From Eutreptiella sp. 'Long Island Sound 2002' (Eukaryota; Euglenozoa; Euglenophyceae; Eutreptiales; Eutreptiaceae): DNA of 64,000 bases. Shown one piece after another: positions 33,901-44,328 of this stretch. The first letter of the stretch is position 1; each line of letters begins with the position of its first letter. A program made the translations under genes and the position numbers. The notes beneath the pieces were generated by a model, which was given only the letters and a program-made list of their open reading frames with translations, was not told the origin of the DNA and ran no database searches. The stretch is from the NCBI GenBank assembly GCA_964036045.1, contig OZ038381.1, forward strand, positions 105,963,367 through 106,027,366, in the 5' to 3' direction.

Positions 33901-35060
33901 ATCCCCATCCTTGTACTCCAGGACCAGGCCGGCGTCGCTGCACACTTTTTTTTTTTAGGCACGGCGGTCCCCCTCCCAAAGCATTGCATCAAAGCGGCCT
34001 AACCATGGGCAGTGTGAGCGATCCTGGCGGACTGAAGTTTCCCGAAGGACAGCCGCGAGTAGTTGGAAACCTAGTCAGGGTGAAAAAACACTGCATGAGC
34101 TCTTGCATGAGAGGAGCGTCGATACACTCTTGTATCTGTCGCTCGACCTCATCAGCCTGCTCTTTAGGAGCCGGGTAGGGCCTCTGAAGTATTTTGTGAC
34201 CCACGAACTCGGGTTTTAGCTTGAAGTCCATCTGGACCAGCTTGTCACAGGAGGATGGAGCGGGTAGTTCGCCGAACCTCTCCAGGTAAGCCCTGATCAG
34301 CTTCTGTACTCTCGGGTTCAACAGTTTGATCTTGTCTTCAAGGTTCTGGTCAGAGTGTAGGTTGCTTGCCCCTTGGTGCATAGAAGCAGGGAGGTGATCC
34401 TCAACCGGCTCAGTGTCCTTAGCGGGGTCCTTCAGCCCTTGATAGGCGGATAGTAGGTCCCGCTCGACCGTCTCAGATGGTCGCTTGCAGCATAGGCACG
34501 CTCGAGAGGCTTCACATACGCATTCCTCTGAGAGTTCATCTTCTTCGGGGGTCCTCACTTGGGCACCCCACAGGCTCTTAATGAGCTTGAAGTCCACCTC
34601 TCGTTGCCAGTTGGTTATCTTGTGTTCCACGTCCTCCTTGAGCTGGGAACTATCTCCTATAGGTCCTTGCTTCAACGGCCATGAGCTGGGGGTAGGTCTA
34701 GCGTAACATAGCTTTTTCGCCACGGCTCCCCTCGTGGGGTCCACATACACTCGCAGCCTGGATTGGGGGTCCAGCCCCTCGTCCAATGGCTCCTATCCCC
34801 TCATGGAGAATAGGGGTTTCTCCGGGTGGCGTTCTCGGCGTTCTCCACTTCCTCCAGCCACGTCTGCACGAAGAAAGCGTCATGGTTGCTTCATCATCAG
34901 AGTGTATTCAGCTGGGTAGCTAGAAAAGCCCACCATCTGACACTCCATGAGGATTAGGTACATGGCTGGGGGTGTTGGAGGCAACAACTACCGACACAAC
35001 GTACTTGTCTTCCCCAGGAGTAGTCTCAGAAAGATGTCCTTGATTAGTGCCCTAGATACT
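30927..35060 (-). pseudogene. Family M Ty3/gypsy pol, copy E (RT, RNase H, integrase, chromodomain)
   Basis: Longest family M copy. Right to left: pre-RT and RT start (34,786-34,116, with FVGHKILQRPYPAPKEQ), a retroposon insertion, RT core (33,945-33,115, with RLVVDYGELN, FGVANAPA and GAHINDVCLGA at the catalytic site), RNase H (33,102-32,623, starting VTDASNVGRGG), integrase (32,586-31,396, with CPCRSC, YVDYTEMP, NSDEDIRV), then a decayed C-terminal and chromodomain part to 30,927. The RT site reads I-N-D where Y-x-D-D is usual, so the first catalytic Asp is Asn. Stops include TAG at 33,589, 33,115 and 32,623, two TAG and one TGA in the RT core, plus frameshifts in the chromodomain. Upstream sequence to about 35,060 is only faintly coding. 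Confidence 0.85.
33946..34115 (-). mobile_element. 170-bp poly(A) retroposon inserted in RT gene
   Basis: T run at 33,946-33,956 followed by AGGCACGGCGG. It is flanked by imperfect 12-bp duplications GCGTCGCTGCAC (33,932) and GCGTCGATACAC (34,116). Removing it plus one duplication rejoins the RT frame at the ECIDA/AGLVLEY junction, so it is a true insertion. Its 3' end matches that of the 1.96-kb retroposon at 4,259. It may be a SINE or a 5'-truncated copy. Confidence 0.8.
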
Positions 35061-36879
35061 TTGATGAAATCTTGCAGGTTTTGAAGGGGAAAACCCAAAA
35101 CAAAGCAGCAAGTAGAGCAAGAACAGGATGTTGATCGAGTCAATGAATAGTTTTGAAATCCAGTGTAACACAGAAGGGCTGCAGATAGACAAAGCAGGTA
35201 TAAACACAAAGATTGAATCACAAATGGATAATACAAAATATTTTATACGAAAACTGGACTGACTACAGCCTCCAAGATAGCATCAAGCACTTCATGTGCA
35301 CTCTTTTGGGTAAAATGGTGCTGATTAGTAATGTGGGGCATAGGTGTCAGGCAAAAACACAAAATAACTTGGCCAAGCAACTGAATTCAGAAACAATTAA
35401 AAAGTAGAACCACAATAAGTGGTAGAAACAATTGAGTATAGGGGTCGTGGGGTGGCAGACCACTAGGCTTAACCTCCAAGGCCTAAAGCATCAAATGCCC
35501 CTTTTATTTCGGTATATCCTCCATGAAGGAATGTACCTCCGATCAGTTGAGTGGTAGGGGTCAACTTCATGGGGGGGCTAGGGTTACAACCCTAGTTACT
35601 TTGAGAAAGTGTACTTAAAGCTTCAAAAGAGTAATAAAAATACCTAAGTTAGTCTTGGCATCAACAAAAGGGTTTTAAGGGGGCTTGGCCCGGATCAAGC
35701 CCTCCAAGAAAGACATGGCAGTGACTTTTTCTTACTCCCCCCTGGAGTACTAGTTAGCTAACCTAGTAGGACCAAGGAAAAAGGCTCGATTATTCCCAAA
35801 ATTACCTCCGAAAATGCATTAAACTTACCAAAAACATCCTCATCAGTTCATAGAAGCCTATCACACTGTAGGTACCCTCGAAAAAAAGTGTAATGTACCG
35901 TGAATGATGTCCCTTTGATGGAGCATTCCTCAAAAGTCGCCGGCGTGGGACGAAAACGTTTGGTAAAAATTTTGGGGTAGTGGGGTTTGAACCCAGGACT
36001 ACCCCCCTAGAGCACATGTGCATGCCCACCAGGGTACACTCGAACGCTCTGATGCGGACGGCGATCGCTGTATAAACAGCGTTTTAGTAAATGTCCTGAC
36101 CAAGGGCCAGGGCGGAGCAATACTCCCAATGGAGGACACAAATCTCCAGGAGCTGAAAAAAATATAAAACATAACCAACAGGGAGTGATTCCTGCGGTTT
36201 AGCGAAAGGGGTAGCAATTTAACAAGTCAAATCGCTAAAAATTGACAGAATCACGCGTGAAATCGTCATTTTTACACCAAACCCAAAGTCGCAGACAAGC
36301 GCAAAGGAAGCGGACTTCAAAAACAAGGTTGCGCAAGCGGAAACGGCTTTTGAAAAAGAAGGTATGAGCCGTAGTTTTTAAAGTTCTAAAGGAAATTTTT
36401 GCACAGTTGCATCAAAATGTTTGTAAACTTTAGAGTAAAGTATTCAAACTCAACCCACACCACAGAGCAGGTGGACAACCAACCTCTCAGGTATGCCAGT
36501 GTCATCTCACACGCATGCATTGCGTTTGTGTTGGTTGCTTCGTTAAAACGTTAGGGTTGTCAACGCTGTATTCGTTGGGGGTTCGGGCGATCATCTCCTT
36601 TGCTCTGCACAGGTCAAAACAGGAATGAAAGGTATGCGATGCGAATGGAGCGCGCAGCGCGCACGTAGGGTTAGAATATGCGCTGTCCTCGCGATGCATG
36701 TGCCTAATTGAGGCATTCACACGCTGTGACGCTTTCCCTGTACCCCAACATCCCTGTTCTCTATTCACAGGTAAGAAAAGAAAGTGTTTTCCCGTGTGTA
36801 GCCGTAGCGTTAAAGTAGGGTTGCTTAAAACGCTTAGGCTTGTTTATAACTCGTAATAGGGTTGTTTTGCGTTCGCTTC
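35061..36879. other. Unassigned AT-richer region
   Basis: I see no gene or terminal repeat here, apart from a B-box-like block near 36,000. Sequence complexity is normal, and the composition is clearly less GC-rich than the flanking retroelements. Confidence 0.45.
35975..36060 (-). other. Possible tRNA-derived SINE head (B box), second
   Basis: Minus strand GTCCTGGGTTCAAACCCCA contains GGTTCAAACCC, which fits the pol III B box, with ACCCTGG and GCACATGTGC upstream. The order of blocks resembles the sequence near 18,330, suggesting one family. No complete tRNA fold. Confidence 0.35.
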
Positions 36880-38430
36880 ACTTCGGCATTCACACGATGC
36901 ATGGTGAGTAAAGTAGGTAAGCCCAGGGGGAGCTCACCTCCCGGTTGAGTCAGTGTGGTCATGGTTCCGCCTCCCTTCCCTGCATGCGTGCACACGATGC
37001 ATTAAAGGGTAGGCCATGCAAAATGCGCACGGTAAACCTTGTTTAGGTTACCCAGGGGCTCCTCGGTACGTTCTTTAAGAGAACCTGGGGAGTCTCTTAA
37101 CGCTTGCTTGCTTGACAGGGGTGTTTGAGGACAGCGTGTTATAGGTCACACTGAGAAGCGTATAATACGTGGAGTGTGGCTTGGTTCCTCCGCCGCAAAC
37201 GCCCTTTCATTGGCCTTTGTTGTACAGGTGGGAGAGGTTCAGGGTGATTGGTGCACGCAGCAGCTGCCTTCGGCGGCTATCCCATTTTTCTTGCCCAGCT
37301 AAACAAGGGCGCTGATCACACAATCAATTGACTGCGCCTCAGCCAGGAGTGGCGTGGGCAGTTCGACTCCATCGACATCCGCGCTGTGCACGCAACAAGT
37401 GCACCCCTTCCCTCGAAGCCCTAGCAGGGAAATGTGTTGTGACGTCCCTGTTAGGCCACAGTTGCTTAGCAGCGCTGTGTTCTCTTGTCTTCTTCACAGG
37501 AGGGTCATTAGGACCCGAGACTTCATTGACAGCAACACCAAGTAGCTTGTGTAGGGGTTAGGGTCAGCAGGCCTGGCAGGAGTTGAGTGCAGGTGATAAG
37601 TGCTCACCCTGCTGGCGTTAGTGAGTGTAGTGTAGTGGTGTCTCCTGTCCCGCGTGCTTTCCCTCGTGGGCAGGGGAGTGTGTTAGCTTTTGGCCCTTAG
37701 CTGGGCGTTTTGTATGCCCTTAGCACACTTGGCCACCCCTCCTCTCTAGTAGGTAGGGCTTTTGCCGTCTTCCCCCAAAGATAGGCGTTAGCACAGAAAT
37801 CCGGCGCCATAGGAGTGGTAATAGTACCTGATTAGGACCTTCGGTCCGACGTCAGCAAAGCCCAGTCTCCGGGAGCCACGCCGGGGAGAGAAGTGAGACA
37901 CACACAGACATACGTAGCACACATAGGGGTATGGTAAGCCCTGTAAGGAAGGGTAGAACCCCATGGATCTGGACCAGTCAGGGGTCCTAACTGTGGGCTC
38001 GCTTGTCCCCAAGGAGGGAAGACACACCTTGCCTCATAACACCTTGCTTGTCATTCCCCCCTGGTGTAGTAAGCCACCGTTCTTTGTTGGCTCCCCAAGG
38101 TCATTACATCAGGGCAGTCCCCATGCAACACGTGGTCAACAAGGCATACCCTCGCTGGGTGGCTGCAATCCTGATAAGCGGCCACCTGGCCCACGCTGGA
38201 AACCACAGGCATGGGTCTGCAGGGCACAGACAGGGTCAGTGCAGTGCTCAGTAAGCAGTAGTCTGTGAAAAACCAATGGCCTTCGGCCAGGGAGTGGTTG
38301 TCACGGGGGGCTAACGGTCCTGTCCTGCGATGCAATGCGGGGCAACTGTGACAACTGCTCTTACACCCATACACAGGCATGTCTGCAGAAGAGTGCTCAC
38401 TGCACCTGTCAGTAGACTGACACAGGGAAA
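36880..38430 (-). repeat. LTR and 3' UTR of a family M relative, copy F (limits approximate)
   Basis: Shares the ordered blocks listed for 19,600-20,887 but is more diverged (many indels, extra 100-200 bp inserts). It lies directly 3' of a family M-like chromodomain ORF. The pair therefore marks a second subfamily. Confidence 0.55.
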
Positions 38431-39015
38431 TTAGTTTCGCTTTTTACGCTGGGACATAGTCTCAGCACGGGTTAGGAGCTGCCCCTCGTTGTTCTCAACG
38501 AGGTAGGTGCGGAAGATGGGGTTGATACTCCCGTCTGGTTGTATGAAGGCTGACATAGGTTCCCAGGTCGCCTCAGATAACCCATAGCCATCCCACAGGG
38601 TTAGAAAGTTCCAGCCCTGTTTATACTCGTGGCGAGCAATACCTGCCACCACGTAGTAACCATCGACTCCCATCTCATCGGCAGTCATCTCTTCGAGTTC
38701 ATCTGCCTCCTCTGGACTGGCAGCGTTCTCTAGGTCTATACGCTCGACCTCACTGTCGCTGAGGCGCCACTCATCCGAAGACAAATCGTCAGGGGAGTGA
38801 TAGTGCCTCAACTGTTTAGGTGCACACAGCAGTTCACCACTCAGACGTGGACTGCACCTGACATAGATCCTGGATTCATCTATCCTGATGATACGATAGG
38901 GTCCAAAAAAAGGGTCCTGTAGGCAGTTACGTGGCCAGGAGGGTAGGCGTGAATGGTGTACCAAAAGAAGGTCACCAACCTTGAAGCTGGTAGGTCGCTA
39001 GGATCGATACAACCA
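38431..39015 (-). pseudogene. Integrase C-terminus and chromodomain, copy F
   Basis: A 177-codon intact block ends at TAA (38,431). It starts FKVGDLLLVHHSRLP, continues FFGPYRIIRIDE and YVRCSPRLSGELLCAPKQL, and ends in a chromodomain-like segment (YYVVAGI, FLTLWDGY, EATWEPMSAF). Unlike copies D and E, this one keeps the aromatic/WEP residues of a good chromodomain. A TAG (38,998-39,000) aligns with a CAA (Gln) codon of copy E. Upstream pol is absent: homology stops near 39,015 and rDNA-linked sequence follows. Confidence 0.8.
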
Positions 39016-39849
39016 GAACGGGTCTTATCCACGTGGGGGCTGGGTTGATTTGTATAGCGGAGGTTGCAGCCTGCCTCACGCTGTGACCCAGGATCGCCTT
39101 CGGCGGTCTCAATCGCCTCCGGCGGTCTCGGGGCCGGGGCGCCATGCGACGCCGCCAGGGGCCTCCCCTCATGTATTAACAAACGGGCCCCGCGAAACGG
39201 GAGCTTTCCCCGCGCGATTCGGCCGGGCGAGCCGAAACGGGGATCCATGAAGGCTGCACATGATATCCATCTGGGATGGTGACAGGCTGCACTGGACAAG
39301 CACTGGAATCACCACGTGGCGACGTGCTCCAGAGGCAGATCCCAGTGCCAGCCCTGGACCAGAGGCAGAGAACCCACAGCACGCGGGGCCACTGCGGCTC
39401 ACAGGCTCGGACCGGTCCAAGTCTCATACGATTCATCTCCGGTGAAGCAACTTCCTCGCCTTAGTACACCAGCCCATGAGAGTCACGTGATATGCATGCG
39501 GGACCGTGTGCAAAGAGGCATGCACAATGGTAGGCCGGAGCCCACCACGTCTCACGCTATCTCATGCAACCTTGCCGCGGAATGTTTCGACTGCATCACT
39601 GCTGACTGGAGGGCGATGCCTCGGATCCAAAACCATAGAAAGGCATGCAATTGTCCAATCACGTCATCTTGCCTTCTCCGATCGGAGGCGTGCGCTGCTC
39701 TCGCTGTGCCGCGGCGAGGCCTCCGTGGGCCCTTCGAGGGACATCACCAGAGACTGAAGCCCAGGCCTCTTCACGGCATTCGAGACGCACGCCCCGGCAT
39801 TGGCCATCGGAGATCCAACCCCGCGCGGAACGCAGGGCACGCTAGCCTT
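39016..39849 (-). other. rDNA spacer downstream of LSU
   Basis: Lies between the retroelement fragment and the LSU 3' region. It contains CGCCTTCGGCGGTCTCAATCG and CGCCTCCGGCGGTCTC (39,096 and 39,114), a small direct repeat that forms hairpins, and a GC-rich palindromic block around 39,185-39,245. No ORF. The exact LSU 3' end is not visible, so some of this may still be transcribed. Confidence 0.5.
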
Positions 39850-40256
39850 ATTTGACAGTGCTTGTCCAAAGTTCGGTATGCGGAGGCGATCGGGCACTGA
39901 GCCCCATGGGGTGTTTGTCGGACACTCTGGTACAGGATGTACCGAGTCGCAACGAAGCCATGCGCTCGGATGCTGCTGCCCCATGGGGTGTGCACACGCC
40001 GGGTGCCCAGTTCAGACTTAGATGCTTTCAGCCAATATCCGCCATGTGTAGACTAGCAAGCCCCGGCCGCTCAGCCGACCACAGAAACCAGAGGCATGGC
40101 ACGAGGGTTCCTCTCGTACTACCACGCGCTGCCGTCGTCAAACCCAATCATCACAAGTGTGAAGGCAATCGCGAAGGATCGCCGTCGGGAAGCAAACCGT
40201 GCTCATCGGGAGTTCTGAAGACAGAATAGCGGTTGTTGCAGGAGGGTAAAACCAAG

Positions 40257-40293
<37 letters not shown>

Positions 40294-40342
40294 GTTGGTG
40301 GGTGAACAATCCAACTCTTCTACTCGGCTGCAGGTGAGAAGC

Positions 40343-40374
<32 letters not shown>

Positions 40375-41137
40375 AACGTCGCTTCGAACGCTTGGCTGCC
40401 ACAAGCCAGTTATCCCTGTGGTAATTTTTCTGACACCTCTGGCTTCAATATCCGGAACTCGCGTGCTTGACCAAAGGATCGCAAGGCCACGCTTGCACAT
40501 TGTGGACTCTTACTGAAAGTGACTGCATCAGCAGTGCCTTTGACCTGCTCCTCTGTGAGGGGTTTCCGTCCCGCTTGAGCAGTGCTTCGGGACACCTGCG
40601 TTGTCCTGTAACAGGTGTGCCGCCCCAGCCAAACTCCCCATCTGAGCAGTGTCCCGAAGCTGCGGCGAACAAAGCACCTGGGTCGCACACGGGCCCGAGG
40701 GCCCGAAACTGTGCTTGGCACACGAAGCTGTGAGGCCGTGAGGCATGACGCAAGGGACGTGCCTCTAGGTCGGGCACCAAGAGGTGCCAGCGGCTGCCGT
40801 ACCCGAATCATCCGATTAGTAAAGCGGCTGTGGAGGTAGTGGTATTTCATTGCAAGCTTGCGCGTAGCAGCGCGGAGCCTCATCATCCGGAAGGAAGGAA
40901 GAGCTGACAGTCAAGATGGCCGCGATGGCCATGATCAATGTCATGAGTTGGCGCGCACTTCCCACCTGTGCTACACCCTCCATGCTGCTGCACTCTGTCA
41001 GACTAGAGTCAAACTCAACAGGGTCTTCTTTCCCCGCTGGAACACCCAAGCCCGTTCCCTTGGCGGTTGGTTCACCAGCCAGCATCTAGGGACAGCAGGA
41101 ATCTCGTTGATCCATTCATGCGCGTCAATAATCAGTC

Positions 41138-41197
<60 letters not shown>

Positions 41198-44100
41198 GCT
41201 AAATCTCTTTGCATTGACAATCAGAGCACTGGGCAGAAGTCACCTCGCGGAACCAGCCAGCAGGTCCCATCGCAAAGCTGTGTTCCAATTAAACAGTCAG
41301 ATTCCCCTGCGTAGTACACAGTTCCGAGTAGACCACACGTGGGTGCCACGGATGGGGCCGACGTCTCAGGTCGGCCATCTCCCCGCCCACGGGAACTGAA
41401 GCCAGGCCGCACCTGAAGGCACAGCCTCTCTTCTTTGCACACCCAAAGCTGCGTGCCTCCACCCAAGAGCCGCGGCGGGGCGTGCTTGGCCGTTCCGAGG
41501 CACAAGGATCATGCCCGCTGGAGAAGCGGCCTTCGGCTGAGGTGGGGCCTGGACGCCCACGGCCAGAGGACGGCTGGGAAGCCAGCCCTGGCACAGGACA
41601 ACCAAGCCCCGGAGGGTTCCGTGCAATCCCGACAGACAGGCCTGACACCCTGGCCCTTGGAGCCACAGCATCTTCCGAAGGTACACAACCAGTTTGCCGA
41701 TTTCCCTTAGCAGCATTTGCACTGTTGACCAGCGGCGTCTAGCCGAAGAGACCAGCTGCGGTGATTCGGTACGGAGTCATTCCAATCGGATCAGAGCCCC
41801 CAGATGGGGGCTTGTCCCGGTTTGGTCACCAAGGGTTCACGCTTTGTTGCACAACTTCGCAGGGCGTTCCATGGAGTCGATGGCCACCAAAGGCATGGCG
41901 CATTCCGGGTCGGCCGAGGCCAAACCCTCAGAGCAGGGCACGCGTAAGTCCAATGGTAGCAATGCAGCACCATCTTGCCAAGCAGAGAGCTATGTCGCCA
42001 TGCAGCATGTCAGTGGATAGTCCACACACTCCAGCTGTCAGATGGAAAAGACAATTCAACAGGGGCGCCACCGAGACACGGCCCCGCAGCACCGGACTTG
42101 AGAACACCAGCGTTGCCACTGGCCCTTCCCAGCAATCTCTCCGAGAAAGCGTTCGGAGTATCATCAGCCAGAACCGTGGTACCAGCGTGTCGGAATATTA
42201 GATTCGTCTGCCTGTTCGCCACTCCTGCAAGGCAGAGCCCTGGCACCGAGCTTCACCCGAAGGGCACAGCGCCGCGCACCCCATGGCACCCAGTGGGGGA
42301 CCAGCACGGCGCCAGCCGCGGGACGGGCGACCCGGAGCCAGAGGCCCCGAACCTTGCAGCCTTTGCCGTATCCGTGAGCATTGCCATCTGGCTTACAATC
42401 GACTGACCCATATTCAACGGCTGTTGGTATGGAAGCCTGCTCCACTCCAGTCCTCAACCACTCAGGCCAGCAGCAGGCCTCTGCAAGAGAGAGCCTGCAT
42501 GAGCCACCAGAAAGAATACTCGCTACTGCAACCAAGATCTGCACCAAGGGATACTTCCCTCCGGGTCACCCCGGAGCCAGCACCGCGAACCCTTGCGTCT
42601 CGCCTACGCACTGCTGCACCAGCCCTGCTGCCACAGCAGCGGCGCGGTGTAAGTCAAACAACGCCTCTGGCTTGAGCATCATCCATTTTCGAAGCTGCCT
42701 GCTTCGGCAGGTGGGTTGTTACACACTCCTAGCGGATTTCAACCTTCATGGCCACCGCCCTGCTATCTCTAGCGGACAACATCCTTTGTGGATTCTATGT
42801 ATGAGCCAGCACTTGAACCCTGCAACCGCGCTCTCGGATCATCCCGCATCGCCAGCACTGCTTACCAGTAATGGCCCACATGGGGCTGCACACTGTTCCG
42901 GGTTGGGCCCCAGCGGCCTCAGCGGATGCCCGGGCAGAATGCCCCACCCCGCTGAGGCCGGAAGGCTGCCACCATCTCTCAAACACACTCAGGCACAGCG
43001 GACTGCTTTCGGCACGCCGTCGGCCAGGGATGGCCTTTGACGCGCCACACACAGACGCCGGATGCAGAGAAGTGTGCCTCCGATGCTTGCCCATTCACAG
43101 TTTGAGAATAGGTTGAGGACTGATAGACTCCCCAGAATGCCTCTCATGCATTGCTTTACCGGACAAAAGCCGCACCACGATCGACGAGTTCGGACACACT
43201 CCCAGCCCGAGCTATCCTGAGGGAAACTTGAGCGGAAACCAGCTACTAGATGGTTTGATTGGCCTTTCACCCCTATGCCCCGCTCAGACAACACGATTTG
43301 CACGTCAGGATTGCGACCGGCCTCCACCGCAGTTTCCCACGGCTTCGCCGTAGCCAGGTATAGTTCACCATCTTTCGGGTCCCATGGAGGACACCTCGCA
43401 CTCAGAACCAGTGTCCATTGGATTCAGGCTCGGCAGCTCTTGCATCAGATCGGTTTGCCATTGCACGCCATGGAGAAACATGCGGCACGCAGCACCGTAG
43501 ATCCCGCATGGATCCAAGAGGCAGCACCGCGGCGCAGAGTCCCCAGAGGCATGGCCACACGCTCTTCAGAGTCCCCAAAGGCGCGGTGAAACACAGTAGC
43601 ACCGCGGAGAAAGTGGTCCGTTCGCTTTAACCAGGCACCGTTCAGGAGAATCAGCAGCTGCGGCCACTGCTGCATGCCACGCCTGGGTCGGGTCGCGGAG
43701 GCCAAACCCCGCCAAGGCGGCGGCACAGCGGGCCCGGCCACCAGTTGCTCCGTACCAGCTTTGACTACACGCACAGCGTTGCCTGCGGCCTCCGATAGAC
43801 TCCTTGGTCCGTGTTTCAAGACGGGCAGGGGATGTCCCTGCCTTGCCAAGCCACTCTTGACACCTTTGCACGACTGTGCACCAACCGGGGTACCGAGAGC
43901 CGGGATGAGAGACCTGGAGGGCCTGCACACCACTAGCTCTCCCACTGATTGCACCCGGCGCGGTTGGTAGGCACATGCATCCGGTGCACCACACAGGGGC
44001 ACACCGGACACCAACAGGGCCATTCTGCCTTGCCACATTTGCCATCTCGAAGGATGATGCTCCGTGACATGGGTTACAGCTCCGGGCGGGACAGCAGAGC

Positions 44101-44328
44101 ACCAAAAAGCAAAGCCAAGCCCGGAAGCCATCCAGAATCCCAGCCAATGAAGCCTCTTCTCCGTTGGGGCATAGGTCACAGCGACCAAATTCATGCCCCC
44201 AGGTCCAGACAGGCGGAGTGCCTCTGCCAGAATGCCACTGCCAATCGATCCCACCAGAGAGTGGGGCTCTGCAGCCAGCCGCAGGCCAGACGCGAGGTCG
44301 CTTGTCCAAAAGCCGGGAAGGGCCCCAC
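39850..44328 (-). rRNA. LSU rRNA: Large-subunit rRNA, 3' part (after the insertion)
   Basis: Catalytic rRNA of the ribosome. Conserved landmarks on the minus strand: CCCGTCTTGAAACACGGACC (about 43,800-43,830), CTGACGTGCAAATCG and ATCTAGTAGCTGGTTTCC (43,240-43,310), CCACAGGGATAACTGGC of the peptidyl-transferase domain (about 40,405-40,425), the GACCGTCGTGAGACAG block (about 40,260), and the sarcin-ricin loop AGTACGAGAGGAAC (about 40,108-40,124). CTGAAAGCATCTAAGT (about 40,020-40,035) places the 3' end a few hundred bases further left; 39,850 is an estimate. The right limit is the target-site copy CCAC at 44,325-44,328. Several normally invariant CpG sites are TpG or CpA here. Confidence 0.85.
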
